Source: JAQVCM01 sp040403095 (lineage in GTDB: Bacteria; Bacteroidota; Bacteroidia; Flavobacteriales_D; Crocinitomicaceae). Taken from it: a stretch of 64,000 nucleotides of DNA. Below the pieces are notes generated by a model. The model was not told the origin of the DNA. It did no database searches and worked only from the letters and a program-made list of their open reading frames with translations. Below are positions 9,647 to 18,175 of this stretch, piece after piece. Position 1 is the first letter of the stretch. Each line of letters opens with the position of its first letter. Location of the stretch: assembly GCA_040403095.1 (NCBI GenBank), contig JBBALI010000019.1, forward strand, positions 1 to 64,000, written 5' to 3'. The position numbers and the translations under genes were made by a program.

Positions 9647-9677
9647 TTTGATATCCCAACTTTTTACCTTAATTTTG
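9647..9677 (+). promoter_or_regulatory. Canonical promoter of lepA
   Basis: TTTG (9647-9650), exactly 19 bases, then TAATTTTG (9670-9677): a full match to the Bacteroidota TTTG-N19-TAnnTTTG promoter. Transcription should begin near 9683, giving a leader of about 34 nt and excluding an in-frame TTG at 9648 as start. Confidence 0.8.
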
Positions 9678-9716
9678 CAATCCTTCGAGAAGGAATCAAC
9701 AGTTTTAAAAACACAC

Positions 9717-11513
9717 ATGAAGCACATACGTAATTTCTGTATTATCGCACACATCGACCATGGTAAGAGTACTTTGGCGGATAGATTATTGCAAACCACT
9801 GGCACAATTTCTGACAGAGACATGCAAAATCAGGCTTTGGATAACATGGATTTGGAGCGCGAACGCGGAATTACGATCAAAAGTCACGCGATTCAGATGA
9901 ATTACAAATACAAAGGTGAAGACTACATCTTGAATTTGATTGACACTCCTGGACACGTAGATTTTTCTTACGAAGTTTCTCGTTCAATAGCTGCTTGTGA
10001 AGGTGCTTTGCTGATAGTTGATGCATCGCAAGGGATTGAAGCACAAACCATTTCGAATTTATATTTGGCTTTAGAGCACGATTTGGAAATCATTCCAATT
10101 TTAAATAAAATGGATCTTCCTGGCGCAAATCCAGAGGAAGTGACAGACCAAATTGTTGAATTGCTTGGTTGTGATCCTTCAGAAGTAATCCAAGCAAGTG
10201 GAAAAACTGGTTTGGGAGTGGACGAAATTTTATCAGCTGTTATTGAAAGAATCAAAGCACCTTCAGGAAATGAAAACGCGCCACTTCAAGCAATGATTTT
10301 TGATTCTGTTTTCAACGCTTTCCGCGGAATTATTGCTTATTACCGCGTAAAAGACGGCGTGATTCGTAAAGGAGACAAAGTGAAATTTTTCAACACAGGA
10401 AAAACATACAACGCGGACGAAATCGGAATTTTGAAAATGGATTTGAGTCCTAGAACAGAAGTTCGAGCTGGCGATGTTGGTTATATTATTTCTGGAATCA
10501 AGCAAGCAAATGAGGTCAAAGTAGGAGACACGATTACCTTAGCTGCCAATCCTTGTGATACGCCAATCAAAGGTTTTGAGGACGTAAAACCAATGGTTTT
10601 TGCGGGAATTTATCCTGTTGAAACAGACGATTACGAAGAATTGCGTTATTCAATGGAAAAATTGCAATTGAACGATTCATCTTTGGTTTTTGAACCAGAA
10701 TCTTCAGCTGCACTTGGTTTCGGATTCCGTTGTGGATTCTTGGGAATGTTGCACATGGAAATCATTCAAGAACGCTTGGAAAGAGAGTTCAACATGACAG
10801 TTATTACTACTGTTCCTAACGTTTCGTATTTCACCTACATGCGCCGTGATCCTGAAAAAGCAATCATGGTAAACAATCCTTCTGAATTGCCAGATCCTTC
10901 AGCAATGGAGCGCATCGAAGAACCATATATCAAAGCGCAAGTCATCACCAAATCTGAATACATTGGACAAGTGATGAGTTTATGTATCGAAAAACGTGGT
11001 GAATTGAAAAACCAAGTTTACTTGACACAAGACCGCGTTGAAATCACATTTGAAATGCCGTTGGCAGAAATCGTTTTCGACTTTTACGACCGTTTGAAAT
11101 CTGTTTCAAGAGGTTACGCATCATTTGATTACCATCCAATTGGATACAAAACTTCTGATTTGGTGAAAATGGATTTGATGTTGAACGGAGAAGTTTTGGA
11201 TGCACTTTCGGCCTTGGTTCACAGAAGCAACGCTTTTGAACTTGGAAAGAAAATTTGTGTCAAATTGAAAGAATTGATCCCAAGACAACAATTCGAAATT
11301 CCAATTCAAGCAGCGATTGGAGCAAAAATCATCGCCCGTGAAACCATCAAAGCTTTGCGTAAAGACGTAACAGCCAAATGTTACGGAGGTGATATTTCTC
11401 GTAAACGTAAATTGCTAGAAAAACAAAAAGAAGGTAAAAAACGCATGCGCCAAGTCGGACGTGTAGAAGTGCCGCAAGAAGCTTTCATGGCTGTTTTGAA
11501 GTTGAACGATTAA
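9717..11513 (+). CDS. lepA: Elongation factor 4 (LepA), ribosome back-translocase GTPase
   Basis: 598 residues, the family's usual length. The G1 loop AHIDHGKST is at residues 10-18; the G2/G3 region includes RGITIKSH and DTPGHVDF, and NKMD is the base-specificity motif. Then come the translation-factor beta barrel, the two EF-G-like domains and the LepA-specific C-terminal domain ending in GGDISRKRKLLEKQKEGK and KKRMRQVGRVEVPQEAF. LepA binds ribosomes and affects elongation under stress. The ATG at 9717 gives the standard MKHIRNFCIIAHIDHG start. Stands alone, with its own strong promoter. Confidence 0.97.
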   Translation: MKHIRNFCIIAHIDHGKSTLADRLLQTTGTISDRDMQNQALDNMDLERERGITIKSHAIQMNYKYKGEDYILNLIDTPGHVDFSYEVSRSIAACEGALLIVDASQGIEAQTISNLYLALEHDLEIIPILNKMDLPGANPEEVTDQIVELLGCDPSEVIQASGKTGLGVDEILSAVIERIKAPSGNENAPLQAMIFDSVFNAFRGIIAYYRVKDGVIRKGDKVKFFNTGKTYNADEIGILKMDLSPRTEVRAGDVGYIISGIKQANEVKVGDTITLAANPCDTPIKGFEDVKPMVFAGIYPVETDDYEELRYSMEKLQLNDSSLVFEPESSAALGFGFRCGFLGMLHMEIIQERLEREFNMTVITTVPNVSYFTYMRRDPEKAIMVNNPSELPDPSAMERIEEPYIKAQVITKSEYIGQVMSLCIEKRGELKNQVYLTQDRVEITFEMPLAEIVFDFYDRLKSVSRGYASFDYHPIGYKTSDLVKMDLMLNGEVLDALSALVHRSNAFELGKKICVKLKELIPRQQFEIPIQAAIGAKIIARETIKALRKDVTAKCYGGDISRKRKLLEKQKEGKKRMRQVGRVEVPQEAFMAVLKLND

Positions 11514-11544
11514 TCAATTTTCATACAAACAACAAATTTCAACT

Positions 11545-11593
11545 GGTGCTGGCAGCACCTAACATTCGTAGCCAGAGCGCAATGATAATTGCG
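11545..11593. terminator. Two hairpins after lepA
   Basis: GGTGCT-GGC-AGCACC (11545-11559) and CGCAAT-GATA-ATTGCG (11578-11593) follow the lepA stop. Neither has a U-run, so termination is possible but not certain. Confidence 0.3.
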
Positions 11594-11734
11594 TTATGGC
11601 GAAGGGAAGAAATTTAATTGTTTTTGGCATGCGTTTTTGATTAAACCGCGAAGCAGACACAACGTGAAACCATGACAAAAACCCTCGCGACAATCATTAT
11701 TTTTTTGAAATATTAATTGTTTCTCAACCGGATT

Positions 11735-12892
11735 CTAACCGATAATCTTCAACGCCAATCCACGCGCCTCCGCATCAACCGCAACAAAATCTTCATAAAC
11801 CGGATTTTGCACAAACGAACACGTTTTCATAACCTTTTCATTGATTTCGGCAATTTGCAAAAACCCTATTTTCGTTTCTAAAAACGCCTGAACGGTAATT
11901 TCATTGGCTGCATTCAACGCGCAAGCCGCTGTTCCACCCAAATCCATTGCAACAAATGCCAAATCTAAATTCTTGAAGGTTTTTCGGTCTGGTTTTTCGA
12001 AAGTCAATTGCGGATAATCCATGAAATTGAATCGCGGAAAATCTGTCTTAAATCGATCTGGATAAGTTAATGCAAATTGAATCGGCAATTTCATGTCTGG
12101 CAAACCCATTTGTGCTTTCATGCTTCCATCTTCAAATTGCACCAAAGAATGCACAATCGATTGCGGATGCACAATCACATCAATTTGTTCCGGTTTTAAA
12201 TTGAACAACCATTTCGCTTCGATGACTTCCAAACCTTTGTTCATCAAAGAGGCAGAATCAATGGTGATTTTTGCGCCCATCGTCCAATTTGGATGTTTCA
12301 ACGCTTGTTGCGGGGTGACATTTTTCAACGCTTCCAAATCCCAACCTCTGAAAGGTCCGCCGGAAGCTGTCAAATATATTTTTTCAATTGGATTATGAAA
12401 TTCGCCCACCAAACATTGGAAAATAGCAGAATGCTCTGAATCAACAGGATAAATATTGACACCATTTTCTCTCGCCATTTTTGTCACCAATTCACCAGCC
12501 ACAACGAGCGTTTCTTTATTTGCAAGTGCAATGTCTTTTTTAGCTTCAATCGCCGCCAAGGTTGGTTTCAATCCAGCATAACCGACCAAGGCAGTCAAAA
12601 CCACATGAACGTCTGTATGAGTCACCACTTGCGACATCGCTTCAGCGCCCGTGTAAACGTGAATATCTTCGTCAATCAAAGCCGCTTTCACATCTTCATA
12701 CAAAGATTCTTTCACGATGACAACGCTATTCGGTTTGTATTTCTTGGCTTGTTCAATCAACAATTTCGCATTGTTATTGGCGGTTAAAACCTGCAAATCA
12801 AAATAATCTGGATAAGCTTCAATTACCTCTAGTGCTTGTGTTCCGATCGAACCAGTTGAACCAAGAATGGCGATTCCTTTTTTTGTTGTCAT
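11735..12892 (-). CDS. dxr: 1-deoxy-D-xylulose 5-phosphate reductoisomerase
   Basis: 385 residues. It converts 1-deoxy-D-xylulose 5-phosphate to 2-C-methyl-D-erythritol 4-phosphate with NADPH in the MEP isoprenoid pathway. The NADPH-binding GSTGSIGTQ is near residues 12-20, the substrate/metal motif PVDSEHSAIFQC is central, and ASGGPFRG and DSASLMNKGLEVIEAKWLF follow; length is normal. The upstream in-frame ATG at 12928 is rejected: a TATTTTTG -7 element lies between it and the ATG at 12892, only four bases before the latter. The mRNA is therefore predicted to be leaderless. Confidence 0.96.
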   Translation of the reverse strand: MTTKKGIAILGSTGSIGTQALEVIEAYPDYFDLQVLTANNNAKLLIEQAKKYKPNSVVIVKESLYEDVKAALIDEDIHVYTGAEAMSQVVTHTDVHVVLTALVGYAGLKPTLAAIEAKKDIALANKETLVVAGELVTKMARENGVNIYPVDSEHSAIFQCLVGEFHNPIEKIYLTASGGPFRGWDLEALKNVTPQQALKHPNWTMGAKITIDSASLMNKGLEVIEAKWLFNLKPEQIDVIVHPQSIVHSLVQFEDGSMKAQMGLPDMKLPIQFALTYPDRFKTDFPRFNFMDYPQLTFEKPDRKTFKNLDLAFVAMDLGGTAACALNAANEITVQAFLETKIGFLQIAEINEKVMKTCSFVQNPVYEDFVAVDAEARGLALKIIG

Positions 12893-12896
12893 ATCA

Positions 12897-12904
12897 CAAA
12901 AATA
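12897..12904 (-). promoter_or_regulatory. -7 element of dxr
   Basis: On the minus strand TATTTTTG is an exact TAnnTTTG match with TTG 21 bases upstream. The dxr ATG begins on the fifth base after it. Confidence 0.55.
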
Positions 12905-12997
12905 ACAAAAGTTCGTGCGCAAAATCAATTTCGGGCGGGGAACTTACGTGGTGAATTTCGTTTGAAAATAATAATCTCGAAAAATCAGATGACTTTT

Positions 12998-13020
12998 AAA
13001 ATAATTTCGGAAATTATTTT
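12998..13020. repeat. Perfect 10-bp inverted repeat between dxr and the 13053 gene
   Basis: AAAATAATTT, CGG, AAATTATTTT. It immediately precedes a TATCTTTA -7-like element (13020-13027) of the rightward gene, so an operator role is possible; it could also just be an AT-rich hairpin. Confidence 0.5.
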
Positions 13021-13052
13021 ATCTTTAAAAAATATTTATTAATTCTTTCGCC

Positions 13053-13919
13053 ATGAAATTCAAACTTTTGATGCTTCTTTTTCTTTTGCCAATCACTCTT
13101 TCAGCACAAGTTGTTAAAGTGAAAGCAACTATTGTAGATCCAGGATCTTTGTTTAGTACTTATGATTTCACAGAAGACATTGGAATGCTCAAACCTGCAG
13201 CAAAATTGCAAGGTGCGGGCAAAATTTTAACGGATATTTCCACCTATTCGCAAGAAAGCAAATGGCCTGAAGGATTGAATAATCTGGATTCTAGATTGGA
13301 AAACAGAGAAGAATTTTTCAAATATACTGTCTACAAAATTGTATCAACTGCTGATTATTGTGTCTTGGTGGTTCCAGCAGCAGAAAATAAAAACTTAGAT
13401 GCTAAATTCAAACCTGCAAAAGATATTTACTTTATCATGGAAACCGTAGGTGTTGATTTTGAAGGGAATACTGCTGTAAGAATTGTTGAAACAGAGGATG
13501 CTTACGTTGAAGGCGATTTTGGAGATGAAGAAGAAAATGAAGATGTAGAAGCGCAAGTTTACATCACAGAGCCAGGCGATTTGTATTCCACATTCAATTT
13601 ACAAGAAAGTACCGAAGCACGAGCAGCTTTGGTTGAATCAGAAATTTTGACTGAAGAAGAATTTTCTTATTTGGCTGCACTTTGCACTGAAAATAGTTGG
13701 CCAAGTGGAATGTCAACATTGGATAAAAGATTGGCAGCAGCAGAACAAATCAAAGAATATGTGACTTATTTCGTAACAACTTTCGGACCTGAAAGTGATG
13801 CTTATGTTATGGTTTGGGTACCTCTATACGGAAATGAGCACATGCCCGAAGATATGCAACCAACTGCTGAAGAAGGATTTTATATGATTCTGAAGTCTAG
13901 CGGTGTCGCTTATGAATAA
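13053..13919 (+). CDS. Secreted protein made of two copies of one repeat; function unknown
   Basis: 288 residues with a signal peptide (about 1-19, ending LSAQ). The mature part is an internal duplication. Copy 1 (about 20-150) and copy 2 (about 168-288) align throughout: VDPGSLFSTYDF with TEPGDLYSTFNL, SKWPEGLNNLDSRL with NSWPSGMSTLDKRL, and VGVDFE with SGVAYE at the ends. A very acidic linker (DEEENEDVEAQ) joins them. The PGxLxST and WPxGxxxLDxRL motifs are reminiscent of leucine-rich-repeat-associated leader modules, but no repeats follow. There is no T9SS sorting domain, so it is probably periplasmic or membrane-associated. I do not recognise the family. Confidence 0.75.
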   Translation: MKFKLLMLLFLLPITLSAQVVKVKATIVDPGSLFSTYDFTEDIGMLKPAAKLQGAGKILTDISTYSQESKWPEGLNNLDSRLENREEFFKYTVYKIVSTADYCVLVVPAAENKNLDAKFKPAKDIYFIMETVGVDFEGNTAVRIVETEDAYVEGDFGDEEENEDVEAQVYITEPGDLYSTFNLQESTEARAALVESEILTEEEFSYLAALCTENSWPSGMSTLDKRLAAAEQIKEYVTYFVTTFGPESDAYVMVWVPLYGNEHMPEDMQPTAEEGFYMILKSSGVAYE

Positions 13920-14301
13920 TTAAACAAGTTGTTCAAAAAAATTGATTTATTCTAATCAAATTATTGTAGGCGATTTAAGTTCGGAGGTGCTTAATTTCAA
14001 AGTTGTGAATTTTGGCTTTGGAAGAAAGGTTTTTCAAGGTGCACTGAAAATGTAGACTTTTGGAGGAAGCTGCGCAGTGTTAGCGGAGTAGATCACCGAC
14101 AAAATCACGTTTTCAGAAGCTTTGAAAATAAAGCGCATCAAAAAAGAATTTCTTTTCGTGAAATAATTCGCGCTTTAACTTGATGACTCAGCCTTGATTT
14201 TTGGGTTCGTTTTGATCAAGCAAAAGGAACAAAAAACTTTAGTCGGACGATAATTATGTCACATGGAATTGAATTATTACTCGTAAAAAAATTTATATCC
14301 A
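13920..14301. other. Intergenic region with a dispersed repeat, no gene
   Basis: No plausible frame on either strand. It contains copy 2 of the dispersed element at 14191-14232. The rest shows AT-rich unstructured sequence between convergent genes. Confidence 0.5.
14191..14232 (+). repeat. Dispersed intergenic element, copy 2
   Basis: Matches the minus strand of 20-101 (AGCCTTGAT, GGGTTC, GATCAAG-like words) but lacks the inserted hairpin. Lies downstream of two convergent genes. Confidence 0.45.
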
Positions 14302-15735
14302 TCATTTTTTCATCGTTTGAAGCAACATTTTCCATTGAAACATTTGGAAAACGAAAGTCGCAATGACTGCTGAAATAATGAAATAAAGCAAACTCCAATT
14401 CGAAATATTGATTTGTTGTAGCACGAAAATGGTTCCTATTAACCAACATAGAAATCCAGAGTATCTCCCAAATTGTTGCCAATTGAATTGCAGTTGAAAG
14501 TATTTCCATACGAAAAACAATTGCAAAATCGCCAATCCTGATTGGGTGATCAATGTTGCTAACGCTGCGCCCCAAGCGCCCCAGATTTGAATGAAAAATA
14601 GGTTCAATCCAATGTTTAAAATCAAGCCAAAAAGCGATAAGTAATTCAAGGTTTTTAAACTTCCGTTAGCGGTCAACAATGTTCCGAAAATCATAATGAC
14701 ACAAATCGGCAAGAAACTCAACATGATCCACTGAAAAGTGGGCACCGCTTCTTCGATGTTTTGGGTGTAAATCAAATTGAGAATCATCGCGGGAAAGCAA
14801 AAACACAAAATGATTCCCACAAATGCGAATGCAAACAACAACCTGGAAGCCGAATCTAGCAAAGGTTTTATACTCGTTTTTTCCTTGATTAAACGCGAAA
14901 AAATCGGATACAAAATGTTGGTAAACAACATGCCAAACATCACAAAAGCATCCAAAATTCGAAAAGCTTGGGCGTAAATTCCCGCTTCTTTCGCTCCAGA
15001 GGGATGCAGTCGCTCAATCATCACCGCATCAACGCGATTGTAAAGCATCATCAATAAAATCAAAATCGCGTAAGGAAAACTGTGTTTAAGAATTACTTTG
15101 TTGAATGCCGGCGACCATTTCATCGTTGGAATTCCTATTTTAACAACGACCAAACTCACAGCCAATAAAACGGTGATGAAATAGCTGATTGTTTGCGCGC
15201 CGATGAACCAACTCAATTTAAATTTCCCTTCAAACGTCGGACTGTAAAGCAAATATCCAACAATGAAAATCAGCAAAACTTTGTCCAACACCGACAAAAG
15301 CGTATCGACTTTGAAGAGCAATAAACCTGCGAAATAACTCCGCAAATATTGCACAACGCTGATCAAAAATTGATTGAAAATCAAAATCCCAAGGAAAATG
15401 AATTGCCTGCCTTCGTAGTTCAAAAAGTAAGCTAAAACCAAAGAAAGAAAAATGTAAACAAAGAAAAGCAATGCGCGCAATGGCAAGATTTTCCCCATGT
15501 AACGCTTCACCAAATGCGGATGTTGCGCTACATATTTTGTATTGTAATTGGTAATTCCTAAATCGAGAATGATATTGAAAAAATACGTGAAATTGAGTAA
15601 AGAAAAGTACAACCCGTATTCCTCAGCGCCTATGCGATTTTGAACTGTTGCATCGATGCCAAAAATGGCAAGTGGCTTCACCAATAAATTGAGCAAAACC
15701 ATCAGCATTAAGTTATTCAAAAATTTACGCTGCAT
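14302..15735 (-). CDS. Polysaccharide flippase (Wzx / MATE-like MOP superfamily)
   Basis: 477 residues with 12-14 hydrophobic segments spread evenly. The N-terminal NRIGAEEYGLYFSLLNFTY pattern and a repeated half further on are typical of RfbX/Wzx polysaccharide transporters, which move undecaprenyl-linked repeat units to the outer face of the inner membrane. It lies 33 nt from the FkbM methyltransferase on the same strand, with a glycosyltransferase divergently beyond, so a small glycan locus is likely. The Wzz/polymerase pair at 784-3222 could share its product. Confidence 0.85.
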   Translation of the reverse strand: MQRKFLNNLMLMVLLNLLVKPLAIFGIDATVQNRIGAEEYGLYFSLLNFTYFFNIILDLGITNYNTKYVAQHPHLVKRYMGKILPLRALLFFVYIFLSLVLAYFLNYEGRQFIFLGILIFNQFLISVVQYLRSYFAGLLLFKVDTLLSVLDKVLLIFIVGYLLYSPTFEGKFKLSWFIGAQTISYFITVLLAVSLVVVKIGIPTMKWSPAFNKVILKHSFPYAILILLMMLYNRVDAVMIERLHPSGAKEAGIYAQAFRILDAFVMFGMLFTNILYPIFSRLIKEKTSIKPLLDSASRLLFAFAFVGIILCFCFPAMILNLIYTQNIEEAVPTFQWIMLSFLPICVIMIFGTLLTANGSLKTLNYLSLFGLILNIGLNLFFIQIWGAWGAALATLITQSGLAILQLFFVWKYFQLQFNWQQFGRYSGFLCWLIGTIFVLQQINISNWSLLYFIISAVIATFVFQMFQWKMLLQTMKK

Positions 15736-15768
15736 CTTCTCAGTTCAAAAATACGATTTCAAACCAGA

Positions 15769-16497
15769 CTATCTGGCTATAAAAATGAAATTCTGTTTGA
15801 TGTGTTTATCTGATTCAAAATGAACCAATTCTTCGTTTTCAACGACGTGTGTAGTGTAGCCCAAATCAGTCAACAACTCAAAACATTTGGTTCTGTTTTC
15901 ATTGTCCCAAAGTTCGGCGTAAATGATTGGTTTGTTATCAGTTAAAATGCGTTTCCCGCCTTTCAATGCGTAATATTCAAAATTCTCAACATCAATTTTG
16001 ATTGCTTGAATCGGTTGTCCATTCAACAAATTATCCAATTTATTGATTTCCACGTCAAATTCTTCGCCCTCGTTCCATTCCTGGATACTTTCGTGCTTCA
16101 CGTGGCTCAAACCTTGCATTTTGGTTTTACCTTGGTTAGGCAAAATCATTTTTACAATTCCTTCAGAATCACCAACTGCCAGCGTGTGCAATTTGATTTT
16201 TTTCAAGTGAAATTTTTCAATGACCCTTTTCAAAACCGAAATGTTATCCGGAATTGGCTCAAAGGCATGAATCGTTGAATTTGGTAATTTTTGCGCTAAA
16301 TGAACAGTCATGATTCCAATATTGGCGCCAATGTCCAACACATCACCTTTACCATCTTTCAACATATTCAAAAAATGGAAAAAATCTTTTTCGTTAGAAT
16401 CTGTCTTTAAAGTCCTGATTTTGAAAAGTGAAAACACAAAAAGATACCTCTGAAAACCGAGTAAACTTTGCAATATGTATTTGACTGAATTTTTCAC
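15769..16497 (-). CDS. FkbM-family SAM-dependent methyltransferase
   Basis: 242 residues. Rossmann motif I is DVLDIGANIGIMTVHLA near 55-71, followed by HAFEPIPDN (motif II) and the FkbM signature AIKIDVENFEYYALKGGKRIL near 168-188. FkbM enzymes often O-methylate sugars of surface glycans, which suits its place upstream of a flippase gene in the same orientation. The start is GTG at 16497; the next in-frame Met would remove the region in front of motif I, so GTG is preferred. Substrate unknown. Confidence 0.85.
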   Translation of the reverse strand: MKNSVKYILQSLLGFQRYLFVFSLFKIRTLKTDSNEKDFFHFLNMLKDGKGDVLDIGANIGIMTVHLAQKLPNSTIHAFEPIPDNISVLKRVIEKFHLKKIKLHTLAVGDSEGIVKMILPNQGKTKMQGLSHVKHESIQEWNEGEEFDVEINKLDNLLNGQPIQAIKIDVENFEYYALKGGKRILTDNKPIIYAELWDNENRTKCFELLTDLGYTTHVVENEELVHFESDKHIKQNFIFIAR

Positions 16498-16605
16498 CTT
16501 CTGCTTAAACTCATCAAAATTAGAAAAAGTTAGCAGTTTTTAGGGTAAAATGCCGGATAAATTCAATCTATCTAAATTTGTTAGGTGAAAAATCATAACA
16601 ATTCA

Positions 16606-16694
16606 CAGCCCTGAAAAGGCGAAATCCAGCAAGGATGGGCATTGCCCATCCGAATTCTCAAACACTCACGTCTCCAGCCCTGAAAGGGCGAAAT
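16606..16694. repeat. Two direct repeats around a REP-like hairpin
   Basis: AGCCCTGAAAxGGCGAAAT occurs twice (16606-16625 and 16675-16694, 69 bases start to start, one mismatch). Between them lies GATGGGC-ATT-GCCCATC (16634-16650), a perfect hairpin. This looks like a REP-type repeated element of Bacteroidota intergenic DNA; only two copies are present. Confidence 0.6.
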
Positions 16695-16765
16695 TCTTCG
16701 ATGATCTACTCTTTATAACGAAAATCAGAATTCTCTTAAAAGCACATTTCTTCCCCAAACTTTAC

Positions 16766-16773
16766 TAACTTCG
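16766..16773 (+). promoter_or_regulatory. -7 element directly before the glycosyltransferase start
   Basis: TAACTTCG, a TTCG variant as at 757-764. The ATG begins on the sixth base after it, so the transcript is predicted to be leaderless. Confidence 0.45.
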
Positions 16774-16778
16774 CACGG

Positions 16779-17906
16779 ATGCGAATCGCCATAAATACTC
16801 GATTTTTACTTTCTCATAAAATGGAAGGTTTTGGTTGGTACACTTTTGAGACCACCAAACGCTTGGTTGAAAATCATCCAGAACATACGTTCATTCTCTT
16901 TTTCGACCGACCTTTTGAAGAGCGATTTGTCTTTGGACCAAATGTAATTCCCGTGGTGCTCAATCCGCCGGCTAGGCACCCGATTTTATTTATTATTTGG
17001 TTTGAATGGGCTGTTTTTCGTGCCTTAAAAAAATACAAAGCTGACGTTTTTTTCTCCCCAGACGGATATTTAAGCTTGCGCTCCAAGATTCCGCAAATTC
17101 CTGTGATTCACGATCTGAATTTTGAGCATTATCCTGACGATATTCCATGGACAGCGCGAAAATATTTGCGTTTTTTCTTTCCGAAATTTGCCAGAAAAGC
17201 CGCGAAAATTGTCACTGTTTCGCATTATTCCAAAAAAGACATTGTTGAACAATACGATATTAACCCCGAAAAAATCAATGTCGGTTGGAATGGCGTTTCT
17301 GAAGTTTTCAAGCCAATTGATGCGATCGAAAAACAAGAAATTCAACAAGAATTAGCACAAGGAAGTTCCTATTTTTCGTTTGTTGGCGCCTTGCATCCAA
17401 GAAAAAATGTAGGTCGATTGTTGCAAGCTTTTGAATTGTATGCGCAACAAGGTGGGGGAAAAGATTTGGTGATTGTGGGCGAAAATTTGTGGAAGTCCAA
17501 CAACAATTACACCGATAAAATCAGCGAGCAAACGAAATCAAAAATCCATTTTACTGGACATTTGAAAATTGAAAAACTCGCCAAAACAGTTGCTGCTTCA
17601 TCAGGCTTTGTGTTTGTTCCTTATTTTGAAGGTTTCGGCATTCCGCTGGTAGAAGCCATGCGCTGCGGGATTCCAATCATTTCAGGAAATTTGACATCCT
17701 TGCCTGAGGTTGTGGAAGATGCTGCAATACTTGTAAATCCGTTTAATGTGGAAGAAATTGCAGATGCTATGTTGCAAATCGATTCCAATCCAGCATTGTG
17801 CGCCGAACTTTCTAAATTGGCGTTGGAAAGAAGCAAGCTCTTTGACTGGGACAAAACCACTTCCGTGATTTGGAATACAATACAAGAAGTTTTTGAAAAA
17901 AGTTGA
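16779..17906 (+). CDS. Glycosyltransferase family 4 (GT-B)
   Basis: 375 residues. It transfers a sugar from a nucleotide donor, probably to a lipid-linked glycan on the cytoplasmic face. The N-terminal half opens MRIAINTRFLLSHKMEGFGW (glycine-rich acceptor loop). The C-terminal half has FVGALHPRKNVGRLLQAF (about 198-215) with the phosphate-binding Arg/Lys and PYFEGFGIPLVEAMRCGIP, the donor-binding E-x7-E motif. Length is normal. It starts at ATG 16779 with a -7 element only five bases upstream, so no ribosome-binding leader exists. Specific sugar cannot be deduced. Confidence 0.9.
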   Translation: MRIAINTRFLLSHKMEGFGWYTFETTKRLVENHPEHTFILFFDRPFEERFVFGPNVIPVVLNPPARHPILFIIWFEWAVFRALKKYKADVFFSPDGYLSLRSKIPQIPVIHDLNFEHYPDDIPWTARKYLRFFFPKFARKAAKIVTVSHYSKKDIVEQYDINPEKINVGWNGVSEVFKPIDAIEKQEIQQELAQGSSYFSFVGALHPRKNVGRLLQAFELYAQQGGGKDLVIVGENLWKSNNNYTDKISEQTKSKIHFTGHLKIEKLAKTVAASSGFVFVPYFEGFGIPLVEAMRCGIPIISGNLTSLPEVVEDAAILVNPFNVEEIADAMLQIDSNPALCAELSKLALERSKLFDWDKTTSVIWNTIQEVFEKS

Positions 17907-17936
17907 TGCTAAAACTAATCTATTTTTATACTTTTG
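17903..17936 (+). promoter_or_regulatory. Promoter of the small lipoprotein gene
   Basis: TTG (17903-17905), 23 bases, then TACTTTTG (17929-17936). An in-frame TTG at 17934 lies inside it, so the ATG at 17952 is the start. Confidence 0.5.
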
Positions 17937-17951
17937 AATAAAATTAACCCT

Positions 17952-18170
17952 ATGAAAAAAATTGTCATTTTCTCAGCACTTTGCCTTGTTTCTTTCTCCT
18001 GCAAAAAATCATACCAATGTGAATGTAGAAGGATTGTAAATGGAGAAGATTGGAATCCAATTGTGACAAACAGTGCGCTTAAAGACACGAAAAAGAATGC
18101 TGAATCACAATGTAAATCTTTGGGCTACTCATTTGGCTGGCAAGATTACCAGTCTTGTCAATTAAAATAA
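17952..18170 (+). CDS. Small predicted lipoprotein
   Basis: 72 residues from the ATG at 17952. The leader MKKIVIFSALCLVSFSC ends in a lipobox (S-F-S-C), so the mature protein is lipid-anchored, then KKSYQCECRRIVNG and a short polar domain with four more Cys (two possible disulfides). Similar small lipoproteins of unknown role are common in this phylum. It sits between convergent genes with its own promoter. Confidence 0.7.
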   Translation: MKKIVIFSALCLVSFSCKKSYQCECRRIVNGEDWNPIVTNSALKDTKKNAESQCKSLGYSFGWQDYQSCQLK

Positions 18171-18175
18171 GAAAT

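Noticed and set aside
9648..9716. Longer LepA from the in-frame TTG
   Set aside because: The TTG is inside the promoter and the extra residues do not match the family start.
16606..16694. CRISPR-like array
   Set aside because: Only two repeats, one mismatch between them, a hairpin in the spacer, and no cas gene in the window.
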